DNA of 64,000 nucleotides, from NCBI RefSeq assembly GCF_002865645.1, contig NW_020194541.1, positions 165,181-229,180 on the forward strand. Direction: 5' to 3'. Within the stretch, counting starts at the first letter, position 1, and every line of letters begins with the position of its first letter. Shown here one piece after another: positions 46,259 to 57,732 of the stretch. A model generated the notes under the pieces. That model did not search any database. It was not told the origin of the DNA and saw only the letters and a program-made list of their open reading frames with translations. Both the position numbers and the translations under genes were made by a program. The DNA is from Hyaloscypha bicolor E (Eukaryota; Ascomycota; Leotiomycetes; Helotiales; Hyaloscyphaceae).

Positions 46259-48463
46259 CGAAGATCACGGCATAAAGTGACGGGATTACAGGTGCATGCA
46301 TAAATTTAGGGCCACTAATAGGCCCTGTAGTATCTCAATAAGCCCTGTAAGCCCTATAATTATACTGAAACAGAGGCGTAAGGCCCCTGAAGACCCACTA
46401 TAATCTTATGCAGCTCGATCGGGAGGTTGCATTAAGCCACAGGCTTCTATCCCTTCGTCCGGTGAGACATTGCCAGGCGCTAGCAAGGGGGGTGTGGCTG
46501 CACGCAAGCCTCTTGAAGCGGAATAAAGCGAGGTGAGGCTTGCGTGCAGCCACACCCCCCTTGTTAGCGCCTGGCAATGTCTCACCGGACGAAGGGATAG
46601 GCCCTTAGCCCCTGTATTTTTAGGCCTGCGTCCGTAATCGGTAGCGGGGTAAAGTAAGCTTTACCATCCTTCCTGGGCCCCCCCCACCAAGGCTCCTTAC
46701 TCACTCTCTTCTTTACTCTCACTTCTTATCCAAAACTAGTAATTATGGCTACTTTTGGTGGTTTATTTGACTTCCCTGATTTATTAGATGGCCAATCAGA
46801 GCTTTCTTCCCCTCCTGATTCTTCTGATTCAGACAAATTAGAATGAACTGAAGCTACTAAAGATAAAGAGAATACCTGGTATAATTTACTATCTGATTCA
46901 GAAGATAAAGATAATAATTCAATTATATCGAGCTTTACCTTCCTCTTTGTCCTCTTATAGCTACTTCCACAGCCTTTATAATACCTAATATTATATGCAA
47001 AGAGTACTTAACTAGTACTAGAATTAAGGCTATTTATATACTTGAGTAAAGGAAATCTATATTATAATATTAAGAAAGCTATTAAAGTATTACAAATATA
47101 TATTTATAAGCTTGCGAGCCTTACTAGATAGTATAGATAGAAAGAGAACGAGAATATATTTCTGGAAGTATATTATATCCTGAATTAACCTTATTCTAGT
47201 TAACTAGCTATCTCTTCTAATATAATTAAGTATATTTTGCAAGTTATTCTTTAAAATTCGACTATATATAGCTTCTCTTATACTATAATTATAAAGGAAA
47301 TAAGGAAAAGAAATTATAAAATAGCTATATAAATAATTTAAAGAATTCTTACTATAGCTAGCTACTCTTAATATAAATTAATAGTAAAGTATGATTTATA
47401 TAAGCTTAGTAAAAAGTAGTGTCTAGACTAGTATTTAAAGTATAAGTATTAGAGTTTTAAGAACTAGAAAAATATTATTTTTATAAATAAGATAATAGTA
47501 TAATTAGAAAATATAAAAGAAAAAAGAAGAGTATAGAGACTTCCTAAAAAGATATCTAATAAGTATTATATAAGGAAGTAATAGAAAAGCTTTTCTGAAT
47601 TTATATTTTGGGAATTCTTTTTATATAATAAAAAGAAACTATATTATATATAGGAAAAGAGACTATATAGTAAAAGCGAGAGAAAGAGGCTAATTTGAAT
47701 ACGAAAAACTCCTTAATTAAGAAAGTAAATAAGTAATAAAGAAATTAGCTAAGAAATAAAATAAAAGTATATAGAAGAAAGTCTAGTAAAGTAAGAAAAG
47801 TATAGAAATATAATAAGAAAACTAGAGCTTTTATAGTAAAGAATAAATAAGGAGAAATTAATTAGTATTATTATTAAAAGAAGATTCTTATTTCTAAGCT
47901 TTTGTCTTTTATAAAAAAGTACTAAAAGAATTATCCTAAGATAATTATTTAGAAAAAAAAATATACTAGCTTATAAATCCTATTACTAATAAGAGATTTA
48001 TAATCTCTAAAGAATTATAAAAACACTATAGCCAAGTAACTTACCTGATTTGAATACTATTAAATATTTGTGGTTTTGGATAAAGAAGGGAACTATTAGG
48101 TAAGGGCTTACTAGTAATAGAAAGAAGCTAAAAGCAAGATAAGAGGAATACTAGGAAAGTATATCTTAGTATAAGATTCAAGAGTGGATTAAAGTAATTC
48201 CTGATTATATAAAGGAGGTAATTAGACTAGAAGGGGGAAATAAGTATAAGGAAGGACAAAAAAAGGGCCAAGAGAAGATTGCAATATACTATAGCTAGTA
48301 TATCTTCACTTATTACTAATTGGGTCAGCTAATTTACCCCTCTGTATACTAATTAATTAAACGACTAAAACACTTCAGGGGACAAGTAAGACCTTACAAG
48401 GCACTTCAGTGGACTGCATAAATTTATGCCCTGTAATCCCGTCACTTTATGCCGTGATCTTCG
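46259..48463 (+). mobile_element. RIP-mutated TIR DNA transposon (2.2 kb)
   Basis: Matching ends read CGAAGATCACGGCATAAAGT and on to GACGGGATTACAGG (34 bp) at 46259-46292 and, inverted, 48430-48463. TA lies at both flanks (46257-46258, 48464-48465). The interior from about 46.85 to 48.36 kb is very AT-rich with frames broken by TAG/TAA. An intact start is visible at ATG 46745 (MATFGGLFDFPDLLDGQSEL, stop at about 46844, probably a former Trp codon). I cannot assign the transposase family from what remains; TA duplication suggests Tc1/mariner-like. Confidence 0.75.
46447..46600. repeat. GC-rich foldback, 66-bp inverted arms
   Basis: Arms 46447-46512 and 46535-46600 are reverse complements with one mismatch (gctagcaag against gctaacaag) around a 22-bp loop. 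It sits inside the RIP-damaged 2.2-kb transposon yet keeps normal GC. It could be a nested foldback element or a structural part of the host transposon. I see no clear target duplication. Confidence 0.85.
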
Positions 48464-48465
48464 TA

Positions 48466-49592
48466 TGGCTTCAGGATCGTTGGTCATCGATGGAGGGGAG
48501 GCTCCTCATGCAACGTCAAATACTTTCGTTTCCTCTAGCTTTTTGAACTTCTACTTATTTTCTTGTCGCAGTCTATAACATTCCGTGGCTCAAATTGAAA
48601 ACACTCTTCCGGCTTTACTAAATCCAGTTGTCTAAAATTGTTCGAGACTATTTCTACTTCAAGATACCTAGCAACCATTTATTTATCTATATGTCGAGGC
48701 ACGGTGATCCCCTCGCAAATACTTGCACCGCTCTTAGCCCCTGGAGTTTTTTGAGGCACGTAACTTCAATCGTAAGGCCGAGATCCAACCATACATTGAG
48801 TGGTTACGAGACGCGTTTTAGAAGAGTTGGGACAGTGGAGATAGTTCTGAAAATGGAGAGGACCAAAACAATAAAAAGGATGTAACGAGTGGAGAAGTGC
48901 AAGAGAGAGTGGGGAGAGAGGTTTCGATCTTTTGAGTGATGATGAAGATGATGCGCATCAAGAGATTTGCCAAGAATCGAAAGACGACAAGGAGATTGAA
49001 CGTTGCGACCGGAGAAGTATTGTTAGAGAAGATATGACTAGGGATGAAGGGTGTCTGCCATATCGCGATCAAATTGTGGTGGTTGCAGGATTTTGTGAGT
49101 GGACTGGGGTCACTAATGTCGACACAGAAGGATCAGGTATCGAGAAGCAAAGAGCCATACTGCTCAACGATAGAACTCACAGCCGTCGAATTCCAAGAAG
49201 ACAAGGCCAACGCTGGCCCTGCTTTGACCCGCTAACCCCAAAGCAACCGAGAGAGGAATTGAACAAACTGGTACGAGGACCTGTCGTATTGACCTCAGAT
49301 GCAAGTGACCCCACCAAAGTCCACGTCCGTCTTTGGACCATTTACTGTACCCTCTGAAAGCCACCCTTCAGTCTGATTCCCTCAGCTGTTTGAAGCTGAG
49401 CCGCGAATTTTTTTTGGGCCACCTCGCATCCAGCTTCCCGGTCAGCCTTGCGAAGGCAGATTTTGAAAACGTGCTTCCGCGTGACACGTCACTCGCAACT
49501 TTGGCAGCCAACTTCTCCGTACATTTTTTGTTTCCTGGGATGCTCGATCTCAGGCTACAATAATTGCAGATTGAACATTACGATTTCAAACA
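48466..49592. other. intergenic, upstream of NLR gene
   Basis: 1.1 kb between the transposon and the NLR-type gene. An open stretch on the plus strand at 48932-49357 has no recognisable domain. No gene supported. Confidence 0.4.
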
Positions 49593-52500
49593 ATGGCTGC
49601 CTCATCATCAGCCGATGGAATGCAGAGGTAAGATAGCGGATTTACGGATATCGTACGTCGCTGATTTATTGGATACAGTTCTTCGCTGCAAAAGCAGGCT
49701 ATAGAGAAGGCTCGTTCGTCTTTCTCACGCTTACCAACGGAAGATGTCATCTTTCAACAATGTATCAACCAGGCTGATACAATACCCGATGTCGTAAAAT
49801 CGGTCATACAGACATCCCACTCTTACAAAAGCAGGCGATCCACAGGACTTCTTCGAAAATTTGAACAGCATACGCAGTTCTTGCAGAACGTTTCTGATAT
49901 CGTCGACATCGTGGTTCAAACGCAGGCTGGAATAGGTTGCCCGCTGTGGGCGCCTATCAAATTTGTTCTGAAGGTATGATCTTATATGTGCTAAGTTGGC
50001 TTGCATTTAGTTGACCATGTTTCTCAGGTCTCGAAGGATCATGCCCAGGCCGCAGAACAGATCCTGAACCTAATAGAAGTGATTTCAGAAAATCACCCCC
50101 GCTTCGAGGTTTACGGCAAATTACCACCGAGTCCCATTCTCCAAACGGCTCTCTTAAACATATTCACAGATGTTGTGGAATTCTCTGTGCGGGCGTTTCG
50201 GTTCTTTAGGCGGAGTGCGCTTGGTTTGTTCTCCCTCAGGTACTTGTAATAACTATTTATTAACGGATTATCTGAAGCCAGAATGAGCAGACTACTTGTA
50301 CGGCCATTCAAAGAGGAGTTTGGAGATATTTTTGGTCGTCTCAAACGAGGAACAGAGGTTGTCGATCGCGCAGCTATGGCAACCCAATTGTTACGCGCTG
50401 AGGAATCCAGTCAAGGTAAACGCTGACCTAGTTGTAATTTAGACCAGTGCTCACAATCAAACTAGAGGCCCAGAAGTTCCGATGCCAAAGCTGGCTAGAG
50501 CCGCCAAGCATCAGAGAATTTCATCAGCGTCAAGTTCACACAAAGTTGCCTGGGACTTGTGACTGGATTAAAGAGAACCCCGCCTTCGTGAACTGGACTA
50601 AGCCATCACCTCTTTCAGTTTCCGGCCGGCTCTTGTGTATCTCAGGAACTCATGGCTGTGGGAAAACTATTCTCGCTTCATCAATCATTGAAGACCTACA
50701 GAACAAACAGCTACAGATTATATTCTACTATTTCTCAGGAAAGAACGCTCGTCTAAAGAACCTAGATGGCATAGTTCGAGCCTTTCTATGGCAGTTTTTA
50801 GACGGTACTACCGATCAACGAAGGCTCGGGCTTCTCAATAGCCTAGTACTAAAGGGGCCTCCTGTACTCATTGACATGATACACGCCCTGAAAGAAGTTG
50901 CAGCGTTGGTTACCACACCAATCTATTGTGTTGTTGATGGAGTTGATGAATATATCGACGAATCTAACGACACGATCGAGAAATTACTTCAACTTGTTCT
51001 CGGCCTCCTCAATGCAAATGCCAATTTCCGAGTAGTGCTCCTTGGTCGACAGCATGCGCTCCAACCACATGTGCTCGAAGCAACAATTGGCGCAAAATCT
51101 GAGATGATTGAGATATACCCGGACTTAGTCAAACGGGACATCGGTGCCTTTATTGAAGCTGGGATAGATGCAAGGATAAATAGCGACCTCCTTAGGCTCC
51201 CAGGGCTGCGGGATTCCATCTCCAAAATGCTGCAAGAGAAGTCCGACGGTATGTTTCTTTGGGTGGAGCTAATGATCAATGACCTTAGCAAATCAGACTC
51301 GCAGTTCGAAGTGAGAGAGAGGCTCCGCAACCCACCGCGGAGTCTTGAAGAGATATATCGACGTCTCTTTTTGCGCCTTGTCAAACGGCTTGATAAACTC
51401 CAACTGAATCTTGCGAGGAAGCTCTTGGCCTTTACAATCATCTCATGTCGTACATTGGAGGTCAATGAACTACAATATGCTCTTGCTTTGGACTCTGGAT
51501 CTTGCACCTTTAGGGAGCACCTGCTTCTACACCCCGGCCAGAGGATTCTCGACGTGTGTGGCGACTTCATCAATATAAAGGATGACTTTGTGCAGTTTAT
51601 CCACTTTTCTATCCAAGAGTTTCTCACCCGGCCAGAAGATGAATGGCAACACAGCGACGATCGAGATATAATTTGCTTCCGAGTGGACTTGGAACCTACA
51701 CATCGCTCTCTAGGTTCAGCTTGTGTGGATTACTTAAGCGTGTGCGAATATGGCTTTCCATTATCAGACACGGATGCGTTTTCGAAACTGGCGAAGGACC
51801 ATCCTTTCCTAAGATACGCCTCTAGGTACGCCATTTCCCATCTTAGTCAGGCTGGTCCTCTTTGTCCAGCCTCTGCACGGAAAATCAGAAGTTTTCTTGG
51901 ATCGGAAAATTATGCCCCTTGGATCGAATATCTAGCCATGCTTGTCTTAGAAGATCGGTCTTCGGCCATGCTAGGTGATGAGTTTGAGAGATTCATCTCT
52001 CAACTAGATATGGGAGAATATAAACTAGGGGCCTTTGAGAATGATATTCGGATGCACATGAATCAAGAACTCGAAAGAAGAACTCGAACGTTTGGAAAAC
52101 ACGACCCCAGGACCGAGCGATGGCAATCCTTTCTTCAAATTATTTCTCTGAATGGAGGTATAGATGAGGATACGGACCATAACTTTGCAAACCAGGCCCC
52201 ACCGCTATTATCGACGGACGAGTCAACGTTGTCACACATATCAAATGCTCTTATTCGTAACCCGACATTACCACCGCATCAACAAATTGATGTACTTCTC
52301 AAGCTTGGGACCCATCTCCAGCGAGTGAAGGTTCTTACCGATCCCCTCAAAATGTTGTTCCGCACCATCCTACAAAAATCCCACGCGATTCCAGTCTACG
52401 TACTTTTAGTGATTGCGGACTTTTATTACAGTTTGGACAAGTGGGAGGAGGCCCTTGAAGTTTATCGCGCTGCATTCGTTAAGGCTGAGGGTCAAGAATC

Positions 52501-53746
52501 ACGACTCAAATTCGTGATTCTATATAATATTGGCGTAAGTTTGAGCAAACAAGAGCACTATAAGGAGGCCGAGAGTATACACCGGCAATGTCTTAAATGG
52601 CAGGAGAGAGTTCTAGGGGAGGATCGTGAAGACACGTTATGGAGTATAAATGAGCTAGCATATATACTCTATAAGCAAGAGCAATACGTGGAAGCCGAGG
52701 CTTTATATCGGCGATGCCTTAAATTGCGGGAGAGAGTTCTAGGGGAGGAGAATAAAGACACGTTATGGAGTATACATTGGCTAGCATACGTACTGTATAG
52801 GCAAGAGCAGTACGTGGAAGCCGAGGCTTTATATCGGCGATGCCTTAAATTGCGGGAGAGGGTTCTAGGGGAGGAGAATAAAGACACGCTATTGAGTATA
52901 GGTAACCTAGCATGCGTACTCTGTGAGCAAGAGCAGTACGTAGAAGCTGAGGCTTTACATCGGCGATGTCTTAAATTGCGAGAGAAAGTTCTAGGGGAAG
53001 GGCATAAAGACACGTTATTAGGTATATATTGGCTAGCGTATGTACTCTGTGAGCAAGAGCAGTATATAGAAGCCGAGGCTTTATATCGGCGATGTCTTAA
53101 ATGGCAAGAGAGGGTTCTTGGGGAGGATTATGAAGCCACGCTACGGAGTGTAGGTGAGTTGGCATTTGTACTCTGTAGGCAAGAGAAATACGTGGAAGCT
53201 GAGGCTTTATACCGGCGATGTCTTAAATGGCAAGAGAGGGTTCTAGGGGAGGATCACGAAGCCACGTCAAAGAGTATAGGTAACCTAGCGTACGTACTCT
53301 ATGAGCAAGAGCAGGATGTGGAGGCTAAGGCTTTATATCGGCGACGTATTAAATGGCAGGAGAGAGTTCTAGGGAAGGAGCATAAAGACACGTTATTGAG
53401 TATATACAGGCTAGCAAATATCTTAGGAGTGCAAGGAAGATATAAAGAGGCCGAAATCATATATCGGAGAACACTTGATGGGTTTGGAAGGACTTTGGGG
53501 AATGGGCATAAGGACACTTTGTGGAGTGCATATTGCCTGGCGGATTCGCTGTATCAGCTTGGAAAAGTTCAAGAAGCTGAGGCTATGTATCGGCGAACGA
53601 TACAGGGAATGGAGAAGCTATATGGGAAGGAGCATCCATACACGCTGTCTGCCATAAACCGTTTAGCAGAAGCATTGGATGGTCAAGAGGAATACCAGGC
53701 AGCTGAGGAGATGTACCCTCGAGCGATAGAAGATGGTCAGTGCTAA
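49593..53746 (+). CDS. NLR-type STAND protein: DUF7708-like, NACHT, TPR
   Basis: Five exons (49593-49627, 49679-49973, 50028-50239, 50282-50415, 50466-53746), all GT...AG, give 1318 aa. The N-terminal ~75-225 region (GIGCPLWAPIKFVLKVSKDH, ILQTALLNIFTDVVEFSVRA) resembles the DUF7708 domain often placed before NACHT in fungal NLRs. The NACHT has Walker A GTHGCGKT at about residue 286, Walker B CVVDGVDEY at about 380, and FVQFIHFSIQEFL in the winged-helix area near 605. About ten kinesin-light-chain-type TPRs fill residues 914-1314 (YVEAEALYRRCLKLRERVLG repeated), several almost identical at DNA level. Such proteins are candidate heterokaryon-incompatibility or innate-immunity receptors, with the TPR array sensing ligand (family knowledge). 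The frame is intact, so it is likely functional. Confidence 0.92.
52650..53405 (+). repeat. tandem 126-bp TPR-coding units
   Basis: The string gcaagagca or a close variant recurs at 52675, 52801, 52927, 53053, 53179, 53305 and 53431, always exactly 126 bp apart (42 codons). The first six units are near-identical in DNA as well as protein; units after 53405 diverge. Confidence 0.95.
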
Positions 53747-55416
53747 GGATGAACCATCTAGCTACTTAACTGAGTCTTAGCAATCTGGCAAAATAGAAGG
53801 GAGAGCTGGAACGTGACTGAGCAACCTAAGTATAAGGTGAGGTGAGGGTTAGTAGCGCCTGAGCAGAGCAGCGATGGTGAGTAACCGCGTTGGAAGGAAC
53901 AAAGGTAAAGATTCGGCGCAGATCACCACTATAATCTGCCTCGAACCTGAACCTCTCCAAAGTCCATTTCCGTCTTTGGACCTGAGCAGTCGCTGCTCTC
54001 GGCCAGAAAGTGGGAGCACGTGAGTCCGAGGGAAGCGGCATTTCAAAGCGTGAAATCAGATAAATGGTAAAACATACAAAATAAATAAACGGGTTAATAT
54101 TGAAATAACGAGAGCAGAAACAATTGGGTGTATTGTATAAATTACTAACTAGTAGGGAGCTAGCACATGGGGCAAATCCCTCTGCAGTGTATGTATGATA
54201 TTGTGTATCTAGCAAGACTCTTCTATTTCCCACGAACGCCACCCAAGGTTATGACCAATTGGCCCCTTAAGAAATGTGGATTCACTCATGCATTCATGAA
54301 ATTTGGAGACGGCGTAAGTGGAGCTCTAAGTTAAGTCTTTTCGTCAGCGCAGAGCCGATGACTTTGCCGTCTTTCATTCTTCCAGCTCTCGCGGCACTGG
54401 CAGGCGTCGATTAAGAGAGAACAGGTCGATACTTCCAAGTGTCTTATGATACCCACAACCATTATCAAGCACAATATGGCCCATTTTTGTTTCGTTCCCC
54501 CCTCTGCCTCGCCTTAAAACGTGCGCGAGCGCGTTTCCATGTGATGAGTGCTTTGAGAGCATGCTTTAATGACTCTACTGGCCTTGACAGTGTGACTCCT
54601 TCCTCGCCTTCCTTTGTGTTGAATTCCCTGTCTTGCTTTTTTGCATTGCGGCCCGTTATTGGAATCTAATTTTGACTTATTCGGCTGCTTAGGATTGACT
54701 GAGTGTAGAAACAATTAGTCCTGTGATAAAATTAAAGAGCAGTTGTCCTTACCTTGGGACCTCGCCTCTGGTGGGTTCTGCAGAAGTACTCTGCGAGAAG
54801 GGAAAACAGGCGGAACTTCCCTTCTTCCTCATCTTCTTTGTTTTCTACGTAGCTAGCCTATGAGATTGATCCTATTAGTCTACGTACGCACTCCCATATG
54901 CCTCTGCCGTAGCCTGTGATCGCTCGTGCCATTACATAGGGTATCTAGGGGTAGCTATAGAATTAATTTTTGATAGGTTATATTCTATAGCTACCCCTAG
55001 ATACCCTAGGTAAGGTATATACTAATTTTAAGATGCTTCAAGTCAAAGTACCTATTATTTTTTTCGGCACGCAGGGATAGACGTTACACAGTCTAAAAAC
55101 CCTGCGAGGTCGGACCCACTTTTATTCAACGAAACCCTCCGCGGCAACGAAACCAAACCCCCCGCGGCCTTCGCCCAAAGAGCAGGAGCCACCCGTACTG
55201 TGCCACAGTACCGAACAAGTACCGAATTTCGTTTGGCCTTAAATAGGTAGCCAAGGTACCCACCTTACTTACAATTCCTCGCGCCGAATCTCAGATGAGA
55301 AAGTGATTTCAATCCAATTTTCGCAAGAGAAACCCGACAGCCGCTCGCACCACCTTGTTCCTTCCCTTGGACCCTCGCTCGCTTCAGCCCAACGGCCTCT
55401 CATCCTCTCAGTCACC
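53747..55416. other. intergenic between NLR and MFS genes
   Basis: 1.67 kb without a recognised gene. It includes a short hairpin repeat at 54939-55006. Confidence 0.5.
54939..55006. repeat. short perfect inverted repeat, MITE-like
   Basis: Arms of 24 bp at 54939-54962 and 54983-55006 are perfect reverse complements (GGGTATCTAGGGGTAGCTAT...), extended outward by a few bases with one mismatch, around a 20-bp AT-rich loop. It may be a tiny MITE or a transcription-stop hairpin; the origin is unclear. Confidence 0.7.
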
Positions 55417-57292
55417 ATGACACAACAAGACGCGTCTGCTTCGACTCTCGAGTCCAAAGAAGCTTCGGTCGATGGTAAGGATGCGACCACGAAAGAAAGC
55501 CCTCCGCAGTTCAAGCGGGGGCCGAGGTTCTGGATCATCTTGTTTGTCCTCGCACTCGTCAGCCTCCTCACATCTTTGGAAACCACCGTCACCTCGACGA
55601 TCCTGCCATCCATCGTTGCCGATTTGAACGGAGGCGAGAATTACATATGGATTGCTAACGCCACCTTCTTGACCATGTAAGCCTCCCCGCCTCTCGCGAG
55701 AGAGACACGGCCGTATCTAACCACCTCTGGGAATTGATTTGTGTAGGACTGCTCTTCTGCCCCTGTTTGGCCAGCTCGCAAACGTGTTTGGCCGCAAGTG
55801 GCCCCTGGTCTTTTCCGCGGCAGCCTTCATGGTCGGGAGCGGTTTATGTGGCGGGTGAGTTGCTGCTTTCTCATACTTACCTAGGTAGCCGGGGAGCCAT
55901 TTTCTCCGCCAGAGCCCAGAGTCGGGTGTTTGCTGACGAGACCGGGCAATGCACAGAGCTTCCAACATAGCCATGATGATCAGCGGCCGAGCGATTCAGG
56001 GGATTGGAGCCTCGGGCATCGGCGTCCTCTGCGAGATCATCATCTGCGACCTGGTGCCACTGCGCGAGAGGGGCACCTACATGGGCATCGTGTTTGGCAT
56101 GGTCGCTTTGGGAGCCGCCCTCGGCCCTCTCTTTGGCGGACTCCTCGTCAGCTATAGCACCTGGCGCTGGTGTTTCTACATGGCTCTGCCCATTGGCGGC
56201 GTCGCGTTAGTGCTGCTCGTTGCCTTCTTGAATGTCAAGTATAACAAGTCTCAGACGCTGGCCACCAAGCTATCGAGCCTCGACTGGCTGGGCAACGTCT
56301 TTTTCATCGGCGGCGTCATCCCTGTGCTGATCGCCCTCAGCTGGGCGGGTAGCCTCCACCCGTGGTCTTCCTACCAGGTCCTCGTTCCGCTGATCGTCGG
56401 TCTCGCCGCGCTGGGAGCCTTCGTGTGGATTGAAGGCAATCCCCGCCTCGTGCCAAATCCCATGATACCCACCTACCTCTTTCAACATTCCATCACCCTG
56501 ATCGTCTTCATCCTCACCTTTCTCCACGGCATCGTTACCCTGTGGGCCACATACTTTCTCCCGGTCTACTTCCAGGGCGTTCTCGGCGAGAGCGCCTACC
56601 GCTCCGGCATCATGCTGCTTCCGACGATCCTCGCACTCCTCCCAGCCGCCGGGATGGGCGGCGTGCTGCTTACCAAGTTCGGCCGCTACAAGCCCATCCT
56701 CATGGTCGCCTTTGCCGTGATCGCTGTCGGCTTTGGCCTCTTCTCGATGCTGGACGAGAACTCGAGCACGGGCGCCTGGGTGGGCTTCCAGGTGGTCGAG
56801 TCCTTCGGCGCGGGCTTCGGCATGGCGGCCATGCTCCCGGCGCTGCTGGCCCCGCTGACGGACAAGGACACGGCAGTGGCGACGAGCGTGTGGGCCTTTT
56901 TCCGCACCTTCGGCGTCATGTGGGGCGTCGCTGTCGGCGGCGCCGTCTACACCAACCGGTCCGCGAAGCTGGCCGCCGCGGGCGCCATCAGCAGCAACGC
57001 AACCGTGGCCGCTCACTTCATCGCCGGCGGGGCGTATGCGTCCGCCGAAGCCCGCTTTCTCAACTCGCTCTCGGCACAGACGCGCGCCGAGGTGATCGCC
57101 GTGCAAAGCAGTGCACTCCAGCGGTCCTGGCAGGTTGCCATTGGCTTCGGCGCGCTGGGCCTCATCGCTGCTGCTTTGATGAAGGAGATACCGCTCAGGA
57201 AGGAAAACAACACCGAATTTGGCATGGTGGAGAAGGAGGAGGAGGAGGACAAGCCGACCGAGGAGGAGGCTAGGAGCACAACTGTTGGGTGA
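55417..57292 (+). CDS. MFS drug:H+ antiporter (DHA2, 14 TM)
   Basis: Three exons (55417-55676, 55747-55854, 55957-57292) give 567 aa. Joins restore ATFLTM-TALLPLFGQLANVFG and SGLCGG-ASNIAMMISGR. After a Ser/Lys-rich cytosolic N terminus, the first helix region FWIILFVLALVSLLTSLETT ends in motif D1-like LETTVTSTILP. Motif A is GQLANVFGRKWPLV; motif C is GAALGPLFGGLL. The count of hydrophobic stretches fits 14 helices. Such proteins export toxins or secondary metabolites across the plasma membrane using protons. The C-terminal tail is acidic (EKEEEEDKPTEEEA). Codon use is distinctly GC-rich compared with the flanking DNA. An AflR-like regulator lies 440 bp downstream on the other strand. Confidence 0.95.
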
Positions 57293-57732
57293 CGGGTGGT
57301 GACGTGTCACGGCCTGGACAAGCTGTGGGGGTGGAAATGGGTGTATATTGGTATGTTTATAAAGGAATGATGGTGCCCTGAGGGCGGTGAAGAAGCTATA
57401 TATGACTGTGCGCAGCACGTGACATGACGCCACCAGGGAGGAAGGAACCAGCTAGCTAGTTAGTCAGCCAAGCCATTTAGGGCTTCGGGCTTAGATACGA
57501 ATAGAGTCGTCTTTGCCTCCATCTGCTTCTCTTGACAACAACAGAGAAGGAGGTCCCAGCGGCCGCGTCGTGATATCGCTCAAGACACGGGCCTTTCCAC
57601 AGTCGAGAAGGGTAACATACAATAGAGGGCGGCGGGAACTGGCGATTGGCGAGTGCATTTAATGGAAAGGGTTCTCTCTTGCTTCTGGGCACATCGCCAT
57701 GGTATGGTTTGTGATAGATATCTTAATTCTAC
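57293..57732. terminator. shared 3' region of convergent genes
   Basis: 440 bp between the 3' ends of the MFS gene (plus) and the regulator gene (minus). It must hold both polyadenylation regions; I cannot place the sites exactly. Confidence 0.4.

Noticed and set aside
48932..49357. A 141-codon plus-strand open stretch upstream of the NLR gene
   Set aside because: No recognisable domain; acidic then mixed composition is compatible with chance in GC-neutral DNA.
56270..57433. A 387-codon open frame antisense to the MFS gene
   Set aside because: It is a mirror of GC-rich transporter codons; the sense strand has clear MFS motifs and splice sites.
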